DNA of 64,000 bases from Flavimaricola marinus (GTDB taxonomy: Bacteria; Pseudomonadota; Alphaproteobacteria; Rhodobacterales; Rhodobacteraceae), in contig NZ_FXZK01000008.1 of NCBI RefSeq assembly GCF_900184895.1, positions 92,457 to 156,456 on the forward strand, given 5' to 3'. Positions 25,700 through 34,860 of the stretch are shown in pieces (the stretch's first letter is position 1; each line of letters begins with the position of its first letter). The position numbers were made by a program, and so were the translations under genes. The notes beneath the pieces were generated by a model, which saw nothing but the letters and a program-made list of their open reading frames with translations, was not told the origin of the DNA and ran no database searches.

Positions 25700-26302
25700 A
25701 TGAACCCCGTAAACGTCTTGGCCAAACTCTGGAAACGCCTGATGCTCCGGGGATCAGAGTTTGGCGGCTCCTACGGCAAATTGCGGCTGCTCTATTCGCT
25801 CGAAGACCCGTGGGATATGGCCTCCCCGCGCGAACAGCACCGGTTTGCGCAGACCTTGGCCCAGCTGCAGTCGATGGCACCGCGTTTCGGCAGCGTGCTC
25901 GAATTCGGATGCGGTGAGGGGCATCAGAGCCTATCCCTGATCGGTATCAGCGACCGGCTTCACGGCGTCGACATCAGCCCGGCCGCCGTGGCACGTGCCG
26001 GCAATCGCTGCCCGCAGGCCAGCTTTGAAGTGGCCGCCCTCGAGGATGCGCTGACGATCATCCCAGACCAGCGGTTCGATCTGATCACAGCCTGCGAGGT
26101 GCTGTATTACGCTATGGATATCGACGATATCCTGGGCAAGCTGCAAAGCCGGACGGACAGGCTATATGTCTCGAACTACAAGCCCCGGTCAGACAAGATG
26201 CGGGCCAGCTTTGCTGGCGACGGGTGGCGCAGGCTGGAGGATATCCGCTTTGAGGATACGGTCTGGGAATGCTTCGTCTGGGAGGCACCGGAGCGGCGCT
26301 GA
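25700..26302 (+). CDS. SAM-dependent methyltransferase, NodS-like
   Basis: A 200-residue class I methyltransferase with SAM motif VLEFGCGEGHQS, acidic HGVDIS, and FDLITACEVLYY at motif post-I. The SLEDPWDMAS segment before the SAM site resembles NodS-type enzymes, which N-methylate a deacetylated glucosamine in lipochitin signals. Its place directly after a NodB-like deacetylase makes N-methylation of a deacetylated amino sugar a reasonable inference. GGAG lies 8 bases before the ATG. It ends 3 bases from the convergent GNAT gene. Confidence 0.82.
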   Translation: MNPVNVLAKLWKRLMLRGSEFGGSYGKLRLLYSLEDPWDMASPREQHRFAQTLAQLQSMAPRFGSVLEFGCGEGHQSLSLIGISDRLHGVDISPAAVARAGNRCPQASFEVAALEDALTIIPDQRFDLITACEVLYYAMDIDDILGKLQSRTDRLYVSNYKPRSDKMRASFAGDGWRRLEDIRFEDTVWECFVWEAPERR

Positions 26303-26305
26303 GCC

Positions 26306-27478
26306 TCAAACCGGATGAACTTGGTCCCAGTCATGGTCCGCCTTGGTAAAGTGCCAGCCATCAGGGTTCTGCGCCAATCGGTCCCGAAGCTCGGCATCGG
26401 TGCAGACAACCGTGGGATACATGGTCTTGGTGGCGATGAAACCAGCCCGCGACAGGGCCTCGCGCCACGCGGGCGTCGAGGCGGCGGCTTCGATATATTC
26501 CACACTGGGACGCAAGACCCGGCAGGCATGGGCAACCAGCGCGTCCAGCGCCTCGTGGTCCCGCGGGTCCGCGAACACATCCACGATCACGCCCAATGGC
26601 AGCTCGTCCTTCACCCCCACGCGCGTCACAACGTATCCCACGAGGCTCCCGTCCCGGCGCAGCAGGAAACAGCGGTAGTCCAGCCCGGGAGCTTGCGTGA
26701 AACGCCAGTTGAGAAAACGCACGGAGCGTTCGAAGACAGCCGGAAACAGACCCCGGTTAGCCGCCCAGAGCGCATCGAGGCTGTTCGGAAAATGATCGAC
26801 TTCAGCGATGCTCAGGCGCGCCGGCAGCAGCTTTGGGGCGCGCCATCGACGCCATGCGCCAAACAGGCGGCTGGCACCGGCCAGTATCATCGGGGCAATC
26901 CGGCTCGCATTGAACAGACGGATGGCCGCTCTGCGTGAGGCCGACCCCGCGCCCGCTTTATAGGCCAGAAACCTCATGACCGTCCGCGTTGACAGCCGGT
27001 AGGGCAGAATGAACTGCCGGGTCGGCCCCAGCGTCAAACATCCGGCCCGTTCGGCAACCCGCCGCGTCGCGGGCGCCATAGTCAAGGTCACCAGCACCGG
27101 GCGTTCGACCATGATCGCCTCATGGATGCGGTGGCTCAGCCCTTGGCCTCTGTAGTCCGGATGCACCATCACATCGACGATCCAACCGGCTGGCACCGGC
27201 CCTGCTTCATGCCAGAGCATCCCGTCCTGAACGGCGATTTCTCCGACGACGCGCCGCCCGTCAAATGCCAGCCAAATCGTCGGGGCCGTTTCGCTGGCAG
27301 GACGAAACGGGTTGTCTTCGAATTGCCACGCATGACGGGCAGCATCCTTGAAGGGCGCACCGAGGCCATAGGTCTGCCCGACAAAGTCCAGCAATGCCGG
27401 AAGATCTTCGGCCGTTGCCCGTCTGACGACGAGCGGCGGTCGGGGCTCCTTCGGAGAGGGCTGATCGTTCTGTATCAA
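26306..27478 (-). CDS. Tandem GNAT-like acyltransferase
   Basis: A 390-residue protein. The N-terminal GNAT domain (about residues 16-140) carries the acetyl-CoA loop as VHPDYRGQGLS. The second half (about 215-360) resembles another GNAT/FemAB-like fold with LVGYVVTRVG and VIVDVFAD, but lacks a clear RxxGxG loop. It would be cytosolic, and acylation of a sugar precursor or amino group is likely from context. The start is TTG 27478 with AAGGAA about 8 bases upstream. It lies on the opposite strand to the flippase block. Confidence 0.75.
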   Translation of the reverse strand: MIQNDQPSPKEPRPPLVVRRATAEDLPALLDFVGQTYGLGAPFKDAARHAWQFEDNPFRPASETAPTIWLAFDGRRVVGEIAVQDGMLWHEAGPVPAGWIVDVMVHPDYRGQGLSHRIHEAIMVERPVLVTLTMAPATRRVAERAGCLTLGPTRQFILPYRLSTRTVMRFLAYKAGAGSASRRAAIRLFNASRIAPMILAGASRLFGAWRRWRAPKLLPARLSIAEVDHFPNSLDALWAANRGLFPAVFERSVRFLNWRFTQAPGLDYRCFLLRRDGSLVGYVVTRVGVKDELPLGVIVDVFADPRDHEALDALVAHACRVLRPSVEYIEAAASTPAWREALSRAGFIATKTMYPTVVCTDAELRDRLAQNPDGWHFTKADHDWDQVHPV

Positions 27479-27593
27479 GCGCTGTTTCCTTACCGCACCG
27501 CGTCATGCACGGAGGACCTCGATTTCAGCATAATCTGACCATGCCGTGGTGAAACCACAAGCGCCACTCCACCTCTCCAAACCCTGTGCTGTT

Positions 27594-28835
27594 TTACTTT
27601 TCATCTTCGGGACTGCCATCGCTACGACCCAGTACGGAGCGATAATGCCCCACGAGAGCCGCGGCCTTCTGGTCCCAGAACCCTTCCTTGGCGAGCTTGG
27701 CGCGTCCGGCGTCGCCCATTGATCGGCGCAATTCCGGGTCTGTTGCGAGTGTCCGGATTGCCTCTGCGACATCGCGGGCCAACTGCTCGGGCGTCTCCAC
27801 CGGGACTTTGAGACCGGTCGTGTCATCCACGATCCAATTCGGCCCCCCCGTCGCCGCTGCGATGATCGGAAGTCCCCAACCCATCGCTTCATAGAGCACG
27901 CCACCCGTGGGTTCCCGGAAACTGGGGAATACGAAAATGTCGGCTTCTTTATAGAGTTCGTCCACCTCGGCACGCGGAATGAGGCCTAGAAACCGGACAC
28001 GGTCGGCGACGCCCAGACGGGCCGCCTCTTGTTTGCAAAAGGCGATCTCCTCGCCCTCTCCCGCGCTGGTCAGAGAAATATCGCTCAGGTCCTTGAGCTG
28101 TGCCATGGCGCGGATCACCTCGCGCAATCCCTTGGTCCGGACGCCACGACCCACGTGCAGCAGCTTCAGCCCCGCCCCTGTGGCGGGCTTGGGCGACAAT
28201 TCGGGGAGCGTGTCTATGCCGAGTTCGAGGATGTTTTCATAGCGCTGCAGCGGGATCGAACGAAGCTTCTCCTCCACATAGGGTGCCACCCCTGCCACGA
28301 GCGCGGCACCGGAATAGCTCTGGCGCAATCCCGGGTCAAAGCGTAGCCGCAGATCATCCAGCGCCCGCAAGCGGGTATACCACACAGGTTTGCCCATCTC
28401 GGATTTGAACCCTGCCGGTGTGGGAAGCGATCCGCCAAGGGGGCCGATCACATAAGGCATCTTGAAGTGTCGGAAGGGGCTGGCATAGCGCGGAGCGAGC
28501 GGCATGATCTGGTGGCCAATGTCAAAGGCCTCGGGGTTCTTGGCCAGATACCCTTTGACTTTTGCCGCAAAGAAGAACCAATCCGGCTTCACCATCGCGC
28601 GGAACCGTTTACCGACAAGGATCTTCGGATCGGGCCATGTCACCACCTTTGCCTCGGGTAGCTGGTCCTGCAATGGATCGTGCGTGGGGCTTTGCAGGGC
28701 CAACACGGTCAGGGCCAGTTTGCTCGAAAGAGCCTCCGCCCATTTGAACGCAACGAAACCTTCGCCCGTCGACTGACGTGAAATGTGCGGTGCGATCAGC
28801 AAAGCCCTGATGGCAGGCGAAGATGGTTCAGTCAT
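27594..28835 (-). CDS. Glycosyltransferase family 4
   Basis: A 413-residue GT-B fold glycosyltransferase. The N-terminal acceptor domain opens ALLIAPHISRQSTGEG. The C-terminal nucleotide-sugar domain has LLHVGRGVRTKGLREVI, ADIFVFPSFREPTGGVLYEA (the GT4 E-x7-E type motif) and ATGGPNWIV. It is cytosolic and acts at the inner membrane face. It is 115 bases from the GNAT gene and about 190 bases from the next methyltransferase on the same strand. Shine-Dalgarno before the ATG is weak. Confidence 0.92.
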   Translation of the reverse strand: MTEPSSPAIRALLIAPHISRQSTGEGFVAFKWAEALSSKLALTVLALQSPTHDPLQDQLPEAKVVTWPDPKILVGKRFRAMVKPDWFFFAAKVKGYLAKNPEAFDIGHQIMPLAPRYASPFRHFKMPYVIGPLGGSLPTPAGFKSEMGKPVWYTRLRALDDLRLRFDPGLRQSYSGAALVAGVAPYVEEKLRSIPLQRYENILELGIDTLPELSPKPATGAGLKLLHVGRGVRTKGLREVIRAMAQLKDLSDISLTSAGEGEEIAFCKQEAARLGVADRVRFLGLIPRAEVDELYKEADIFVFPSFREPTGGVLYEAMGWGLPIIAAATGGPNWIVDDTTGLKVPVETPEQLARDVAEAIRTLATDPELRRSMGDAGRAKLAKEGFWDQKAAALVGHYRSVLGRSDGSPEDEK

Positions 28836-29022
28836 GACATGGTCTTTCTTCTTTGCCTTGAAAATAGCAGTCGGCCGCTATCCGAACTAGGTACAAATAC
28901 GCCTCGATCCTCGAGCAGCCCCAACGATGGGACGCTATCGTCAGGTGCAGTTTCCAGTTCCCCGTCGCAAAGCTGAAACCGCAAGGCTTGAAAACCACAG
29001 CAATATCATCCTGAACTGGGCG

Positions 29023-29667
29023 CTACCCCACCCGGATCAGATACTGGAGTTCGAACAGCCCGCGCATCCGACCCAGCGTCAGGGCATTGGCCAGTCGCCA
29101 GCGCTTGGCCGACAAGCGTCCTTCGAGCTGCTGCACTTTCAGCCCGCTGCACGTCATCAACTCAATCGCCGATTTGCGGGTAAACCAGCGCATATGGGTG
29201 CGATCAAGAAGCCCCTTGTCGGTGAGATCGAAGGTTCCCTTCACCACCAAAGGATAGACTACTTGCCAATGCCGGATGTTTGGCAAGCTTGCTACGATCA
29301 CACCGCCCGGACGCAGCAAGGGCGTCAATTGGCGCACCGCGCTCCATGGATCCACAAGGTGCTCCAGCACATCAAGGCACAGGATCGTGTCAAATTTCTC
29401 GCCGATCTCGGCCAAGGCATTGTCGCTGTCGAGATTGACCGAAGCATGCGCATCCACCCCGGGCAGGAAACCGTCTTCGATGATATCGAGTACAAACACC
29501 CGGTCGGCCCGGCCCTGCTCCTTGAGGTAGACCGAGGTGGCCCCGATGCCCCCACCCACGTCCAGGACACGGCCGACCTTGTCGGGCATGATCGCGATCG
29601 CATCGTGACGAACCAGATCATGATACCCTGTCTTGACGTCGCTTGCGCTCTTTGACTCGTCTTTCAC
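29023..29667 (-). CDS. Class I SAM-dependent methyltransferase
   Basis: A 214-residue methyltransferase with SAM motif VLDVGGGIGATSVYL, FDTILCLDVLEHLVDP and LLRPGGVIVASLPN. The C-terminal LLDRTHMRWFT segment is typical of enzymes in O-antigen and EPS clusters. The start is GTG 29667 with AGAGG close upstream. It is encoded between the polymerase and the GT4 gene on the same strand, so it probably methylates a repeat-unit sugar. Acceptor unknown. Confidence 0.87.
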   Translation of the reverse strand: MKDESKSASDVKTGYHDLVRHDAIAIMPDKVGRVLDVGGGIGATSVYLKEQGRADRVFVLDIIEDGFLPGVDAHASVNLDSDNALAEIGEKFDTILCLDVLEHLVDPWSAVRQLTPLLRPGGVIVASLPNIRHWQVVYPLVVKGTFDLTDKGLLDRTHMRWFTRKSAIELMTCSGLKVQQLEGRLSAKRWRLANALTLGRMRGLFELQYLIRVG

Positions 29668-29766
29668 GACCTCTGGTCCTCGCTGAGTTGGTGGGCCGTA
29701 ATGTCAGCACCGTGAAGGCTTTGCATAAAGCGTCTCCTTGAAAAGTGGGCTTGGTTAAATCGGTAA

Positions 29767-31176
29767 CTAAAATCGGGTAAAGCGAGATTTGTGACCAGCT
29801 GGCGGAGCCTGCTGACCGGCTCTGACCACGCTTTGCGACCGGATAGGCTCTGGCTCCGCTTCGTTGTCATCCTTGCGCTCGTGTCGCGGCGTGGCCTCCA
29901 GAAACCATACACCGGCCCCGAACATGAAGAAGACAAAGGAATACATATTTCCCCAGACATGCACGGTAAAGAGCATGAAACTGAGGCCCATAAAGGTGAA
30001 AACCCAGGCCCGGCGTAACTGCATCAGTTGTGCGTCCCCCTCAAGGTTGCGCCACATGACCCGCCAGAGCACGATGATATATCCCAACGCCACAAAGAGA
30101 AAGCCGGGGATGCCGTAGCTCATTGCCATCAGGAGCCAGAAATTGTCCACACTGGAGGTAACCATCCACTCCGCGCGCACCCAATCGTTCAGGCCAATGC
30201 CGAAGACCGGGTTTGCAAAGACATTCACCATCCCCCATTCAAAGGTCAGAACCCTATAATAGCCTGTCCCTGCCGAAAACGTCATATAGCTAAAGAAGAC
30301 GTAGATCGGTTTCCTGTTCGACAGCAGATCGACTGCGACATAGGCCAGAACGAAAAGCCCGGCCAAGAGCCACCAGCGCCACCAGAACCTCCTAAAAATG
30401 ATCGACCAAAGAAGAAGGCCCAACTGAAGCGCCAATGCGATGATCGCAGCACTCGACAGCGCCAGAAAACCGGTGATAAAAATCAGTGCGCTACTGACCA
30501 GCCGCCTTGTGGTGTTCATTGTGCCTTTCAACCCCACGACACACAGCGACATCGCGATCGCGGCAAACAGACCAAAGTGGATGGCATGGGCAAACGCCCC
30601 CTGAACCCGGTTAAACCCAAGCCGTTTATCTTGTGCGATCTCGGGGACTGTGCCGAGTCCCGGCAGTGATCCCAGTATCTCCAGCAGGGGATGGCGCTCC
30701 GTCACCGCTTCGACAATCGCAAACGGCATCAGGAACAGCACAATCCCCACCAACAGCCGGCACAGGCCCAGAAAATCTTCGGGCGACCGGATATAGGCGC
30801 GCGCCAGAACATACCCGCCGATGAACTCAATGCCGATCGAACCCGCCTGTTCGACCACCCGATCCGGGTTGTTGACGGCCAGCGCCACAGTCGCCCACAG
30901 GACATGACAGAAAAATAGAATATCCGTTGCGAGCACCCGGCCGTATTTGCCCATCAGCAGTCGGATGGTCAGCGGAATGATCATCACGATCAGCAGCAGC
31001 CGCACCGAGGTCATGTTCAGAGGCCCGACCGGGATACTGACCGGAAAGACAACGCACATCACATAGATCAGCACCGGAACCGGCAGCCGAGCGACCGTTG
31101 CCACAGCCTCCGAGAACGCGCCCGCGGCGCGGGGGTCCCGCGCGTCGGGACGACGGTGGGTCAGGGCTTGGGTCAA
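29767..31176 (-). CDS. O-antigen ligase/Wzy-like polymerase
   Basis: A 469-residue polytopic membrane protein with about 11-12 hydrophobic segments and one larger periplasmic loop (around residues 290-350, containing FGIGLNDWV). This arrangement is typical of Wzy polymerases and WaaL ligases. Beside a Wzx flippase and Wzz-like protein, polymerisation of the repeat unit is the likely role. The C-terminal 50 residues are hydrophilic and charged. The start is tentatively TTG 31176; no better ATG precedes the first helix. Confidence 0.82.
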   Translation of the reverse strand: MTQALTHRRPDARDPRAAGAFSEAVATVARLPVPVLIYVMCVVFPVSIPVGPLNMTSVRLLLIVMIIPLTIRLLMGKYGRVLATDILFFCHVLWATVALAVNNPDRVVEQAGSIGIEFIGGYVLARAYIRSPEDFLGLCRLLVGIVLFLMPFAIVEAVTERHPLLEILGSLPGLGTVPEIAQDKRLGFNRVQGAFAHAIHFGLFAAIAMSLCVVGLKGTMNTTRRLVSSALIFITGFLALSSAAIIALALQLGLLLWSIIFRRFWWRWWLLAGLFVLAYVAVDLLSNRKPIYVFFSYMTFSAGTGYYRVLTFEWGMVNVFANPVFGIGLNDWVRAEWMVTSSVDNFWLLMAMSYGIPGFLFVALGYIIVLWRVMWRNLEGDAQLMQLRRAWVFTFMGLSFMLFTVHVWGNMYSFVFFMFGAGVWFLEATPRHERKDDNEAEPEPIRSQSVVRAGQQAPPAGHKSRFTRF

Positions 31177-31288
31177 TGGGCGCTCTCTTGCGGCTCGTGC
31201 AACGATCTTGGTCTATACCACAGCTTGGTGGCGAGAATGAGACCCGATCTTTCCAAAGCGCGCGCGTGACATCGCGACACCGGCGGTG

Positions 31289-32596
31289 TCAGAACCGCGA
31301 CGGCGGGCCAGTCACCGACGCATCAAGCCACGTCGCTCCGATCCCGGTCCCATCAAGCGGCCCCCCAGGACGCGCGGCAAAAGAAGCGGGCTGCGTGGGA
31401 TCGACCAGCGACGCCTGCCCGAACACAGTGTTATAAAAGCCCGGAAAGGCCCGGCCTCTGTCCTGCACGATCACGTTGTCGCGCACCCGCCAGTCGGACT
31501 GATCCTCGTGCCCCATGATTCCGGCCGTAACGTTCCGTGCGATCACGACGTCTTCGGCCGCTGGATTGACCCGTATTTGCGGCTCCCACAGTGGAGAGGG
31601 TGGCGGTGGATCGATCTGGCCCAAGGCCAGCGCATTGCGCACCATAGTGTTGTTGGAAATGACCAGACCACGGGTCTCACCCACCATGACACCGTGGAGA
31701 TGGGCGTTGAGGATCACATTATTGCTGACCTCGATATTGCGGTAGTACATCTCGGCCCCGGCTGCTCCGGTATCGACCATTTCGTTGCGCATGAAGATCG
31801 ACTGGGTCCATCCGCCCCGGCCTGCATTCAGCAGGTTTCCGCGAATGCGCACGTTTCGGGTGGGGCCCACTGCCTGATTGGTCCAGAACTGGATCATGTC
31901 CGCGTGATCGGAACTGTCGATATTGCGGGTAAAATCGTGAATGTGATTGCCTTCGAGCGCCACGTCCTGCACGGCGACAAAATTCATCCCGTCCGAGCGA
32001 AGACTGTGGAAGTCGTTGGCCTGCACGACGAGGCCGCGCACATCGTCGCAGATCATGCCACGGCCAAAGCGGCGGACTTCGTTGCCCAGAACGCGGATCT
32101 GACGGCAGGTCCGGATGCTCAGGCCAAAACCGGTCGCATAGCCCTCGGCCACATCTGCGCCCGGTCCCGCCAAGTCCCCGTCAATCAGGCTGGAGCGCAG
32201 GGTGATGTCCTGACTGTCCCGTATCTGAAAGGGCCTGAAATAATAGGGATCGCCTGCCGCAAAGCGATACTTGAAGACCAACTGTTCAAACCTGACATTG
32301 CGGGTCGAATATACCATCAACTCAGCGATCCGGGCCGGATTGCCGGGATCAGCCGAACGCAGAACCAGCGGCGCTCCGGCCGACCAGTCGCCCTCGATGA
32401 CGACCCTGCCGTAGTCACCGCCCTCCAGCAGCAGCGTGCCGCCCGCCGTGGCCCCGGCAATGGCTCCGGCCAATGTGGCAGGGGTCACCACTGTGGTCTG
32501 CGCATTCACTTCGCTCGCCCCGGACATAACGACGCCCGGCAGCAAAGCCGTGGACATCAACGCGCGCAGCGTCGCCCGTCTGGATGGGTTGTACAT
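31289..32596 (-). CDS. Tat-exported right-handed beta-helix protein
   Basis: A 435-residue protein. The signal peptide begins MYNPSRRATLRALM (twin arginines at 6-7) and ends near VNAQ (34), suggesting Tat export. The rest is a right-handed parallel beta-helix with asparagine-ladder-like repeats (VSNNVIL, ISNNTMV). Conserved points are LLLEGGDYG, RSDGMNF and DHADMIQFW. These recur in the protein at 38598-41054, showing common ancestry. Beta-helix proteins beside EPS genes are often lyases, epimerases or polymer-binding proteins; catalytic residues are not identified here. GAGGTG lies 6 bases before the ATG. Confidence 0.85.
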   Translation of the reverse strand: MYNPSRRATLRALMSTALLPGVVMSGASEVNAQTTVVTPATLAGAIAGATAGGTLLLEGGDYGRVVIEGDWSAGAPLVLRSADPGNPARIAELMVYSTRNVRFEQLVFKYRFAAGDPYYFRPFQIRDSQDITLRSSLIDGDLAGPGADVAEGYATGFGLSIRTCRQIRVLGNEVRRFGRGMICDDVRGLVVQANDFHSLRSDGMNFVAVQDVALEGNHIHDFTRNIDSSDHADMIQFWTNQAVGPTRNVRIRGNLLNAGRGGWTQSIFMRNEMVDTGAAGAEMYYRNIEVSNNVILNAHLHGVMVGETRGLVISNNTMVRNALALGQIDPPPPSPLWEPQIRVNPAAEDVVIARNVTAGIMGHEDQSDWRVRDNVIVQDRGRAFPGFYNTVFGQASLVDPTQPASFAARPGGPLDGTGIGATWLDASVTGPPSRF

Positions 32597-32737
32597 GGCC
32601 TACACCTCGTTCAAGGCCCCAACCTTGGGCCGAACCATGGCCCTGGTCAATCATCGATCCTTGTATCCGAAACGACACGAGAAGCCGTGAAAATTGATCA
32701 TAATAATGTGCCGACGGGCTGGTTTTCGCCTTATTTT

Positions 32738-32766
32738 TTGACATTTTTTGCACTAAACCATACGCA
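32738..32766 (+). promoter_or_regulatory. Candidate promoter of the type I secretion operon
   Basis: A consensus -35 TTGACA at 32738-32743 lies in an AT-rich stretch, 17 bases before a weak -10 (TACGCA). The position is about 55 bases upstream of the exporter ATG at 32821. Confidence 0.4.
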
Positions 32767-32820
32767 GACCCTCAGTGAAATAGCGCCTTCCCGGCCGTTT
32801 CGCGGGGCAAGGGGCAATAC

Positions 32821-34860
32821 ATGCAGGCAATGCAGGGGCACAAATCGGACGTGATAGGTGCGGTCGGGGATCCATACCGGACGGCGCTCAAACGGTTGCG
32901 CCCGTCGCTCATCGTGGTGGTGCTGCTGAGTGCGGCGGTCAATCTGCTGGCGCTGACAGGGTCGATCTACATGCTTCAGGTCTACGACCGGGTGCTGTCG
33001 AGCCGGTCTGTCCAGACCCTCGTCGGGCTCTTTGTGATCGTCGTCGTGCTCTACAGCTTCTTTGCCCTGTTCGACGCGCTGCGGGCGCGGTTCCTGTCGC
33101 GGGCGGCCCTGCGGCTCGACAACGATCTGGCAGGGGCGGCGTTTCGGATTGCGCTGCTTCCCGGAGCAGACAAGGTGCAGGCCACGGCTCTGGCCAATCT
33201 GAACGTCCTGCGCGGCTTTCTGTCGAGCGCGGGGGCCACCACGATCGCCGATCTGCCCTTCATGCCCCTGTTCATGACAGTGCTGTTCCTGATCCATCCC
33301 TGGCTCGGGTTTCTGACGATCGGCGGGGCGGCGGTGGTGTGCGTGATCGCTCTGATCAACCGGGCCGTCACGGCGCCAAGCCTGTCGCGCAGTCTGACCC
33401 TTGATGCGCAGGAACGCGGGTTCTCGGTCGAAAGCAGCCGCAGCGCGGATGCGGTCCGGGCCATGCGGATGCAGACGGCCGTCACCGGACACTGGCTCAA
33501 GCTGCACAAGAAGGCACTGGCCAGCGGTCAGTCCGGCAATGAACCGTCCGAGGTTCTGGCCGCCTCGAGCCGCAGCTTCAGAATGCTGCTGCAATCGTCG
33601 ATCCTGACGCTCGGGGCCTATCTGGTGCTTCTCGAACAGATCTCGCCAGGAATGATCATCGCCTCGTCGATCCTCGCCGGGCGGGCGCTTGCACCGGTCG
33701 ATCAGTTGATCGGCCATTGGCGCACCATCGCCCGCAGCCTGACGGCACACCGGCATCTGGCCGCGGCCTTCGCGGCCCTGCCTCAAGGCGAAGACGCGAT
33801 CGAACTGCCCGCGCCCAAAGGCCACGTCAGCGTCCGCAAGCTCACCAAACTGGGGGCCGATGCGTCGGGGGTGGACCCGCGCCGGATCGTCTCCGACGCG
33901 AGCTTTTCGCTCCAGGCCGGCGACGGGCTTGGTGTCATCGGCGCCTCGGCCTCGGGGAAAACCACATTGGCACGGCTCCTGGTCGGGGCGACCCATGCCG
34001 ACGGCGGCGAGGTCCGGCTCGATGGGGCGACCCTCGAACAATGGCCCTCCCGGCAACTGGGGCGGGCGATCGGCTATCTGCCGCAATCGCTCGAGCTGTT
34101 GCCCGGCACGATCCGCGACAACATCGCCCGGTTCGATCCCGAAGCCACCGACGAAGCGGTCATCGACGCGGCCATGCTGACGGGCATCCACGACATGATC
34201 ATGACCCTGCCGAAAGGCTATGCGACCCGGATCTGCGACGCGGGCGCACCGTCGCCCCTGTCCGGCGGGCAGATCCAGCGGCTCGGGCTGGCACGGGCCG
34301 TCTTTGGATTGCCTGCGCTCGTCGTGCTTGATGAACCAAATGCCAATCTGGATATCTCCGGGGACGACGCTCTGGCCCGGACGATCACGGCGCTGCGGCG
34401 GTCCGGCTCGACGGTCATCGTGATGACGCACCGCCCCAGCGCCCTCGGGGCGGTGAACAAACTGCTGGTCCTCGACGCGGGCAGGATAAAGGCATTCGGC
34501 GACAAGGACGAGATCCTCGCCGCGCCAAGGGCCGCACCCGCCGCCAATGCGGCACCCGTGCCGTCCGCGGCGCCGGCATCGACGTTCAGAGCCGCGCCCC
34601 CGCGGCGCTCGGTCGTGGCCGTCGCCCCGGCCGGCGCCCCGAATGAGGCCCGGGCCAAGAGCCGAACCATCGTGAAACTCCCCCCACAGACGGCTCCGCA
34701 GACAGCGCCACACGCAGCTCCGCAGACAACGTCACGGACGGCGACACAGCCCGTCACAGACCCGCATTCCGAACCAGAGGCCGCCGCCAAGCCCAGAGCG
34801 CGGGCGGTGCCGATGGTGGTGCGCAAAGCAGGGCCCGCGCGGGCAAAGCGGCAGGCATGA
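32821..34860 (+). CDS. Type I secretion ABC transporter (permease/ATPase)
   Basis: A 679-residue inner-membrane exporter of the PrtD/RspD class. Membrane helices span about residues 20-300, followed by an ATPase with Walker A GASASGKTT (Lys380), signature LSGGQ (from Ser481) and Walker B LVVLDEP (Asp504). Typical members end near residue 580. This one adds about 110 residues rich in Ala, Pro and Thr (TAPQTAPHAAP) with a basic end. AAGGGG precedes the ATG. The HlyD gene overlaps its stop (ATGA). The likely substrate is the repeat-rich beta-helix protein encoded after the TolC-like gene. Confidence 0.92.
   Translation: MQAMQGHKSDVIGAVGDPYRTALKRLRPSLIVVVLLSAAVNLLALTGSIYMLQVYDRVLSSRSVQTLVGLFVIVVVLYSFFALFDALRARFLSRAALRLDNDLAGAAFRIALLPGADKVQATALANLNVLRGFLSSAGATTIADLPFMPLFMTVLFLIHPWLGFLTIGGAAVVCVIALINRAVTAPSLSRSLTLDAQERGFSVESSRSADAVRAMRMQTAVTGHWLKLHKKALASGQSGNEPSEVLAASSRSFRMLLQSSILTLGAYLVLLEQISPGMIIASSILAGRALAPVDQLIGHWRTIARSLTAHRHLAAAFAALPQGEDAIELPAPKGHVSVRKLTKLGADASGVDPRRIVSDASFSLQAGDGLGVIGASASGKTTLARLLVGATHADGGEVRLDGATLEQWPSRQLGRAIGYLPQSLELLPGTIRDNIARFDPEATDEAVIDAAMLTGIHDMIMTLPKGYATRICDAGAPSPLSGGQIQRLGLARAVFGLPALVVLDEPNANLDISGDDALARTITALRRSGSTVIVMTHRPSALGAVNKLLVLDAGRIKAFGDKDEILAAPRAAPAANAAPVPSAAPASTFRAAPPRRSVVAVAPAGAPNEARAKSRTIVKLPPQTAPQTAPHAAPQTTSRTATQPVTDPHSEPEAAAKPRARAVPMVVRKAGPARAKRQA

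Noticed and set aside
32731..34713. 660-codon minus-strand frame opposite the ABC exporter
   Set aside because: Antisense shadow; the plus strand has Walker A, signature and Walker B motifs in one frame.
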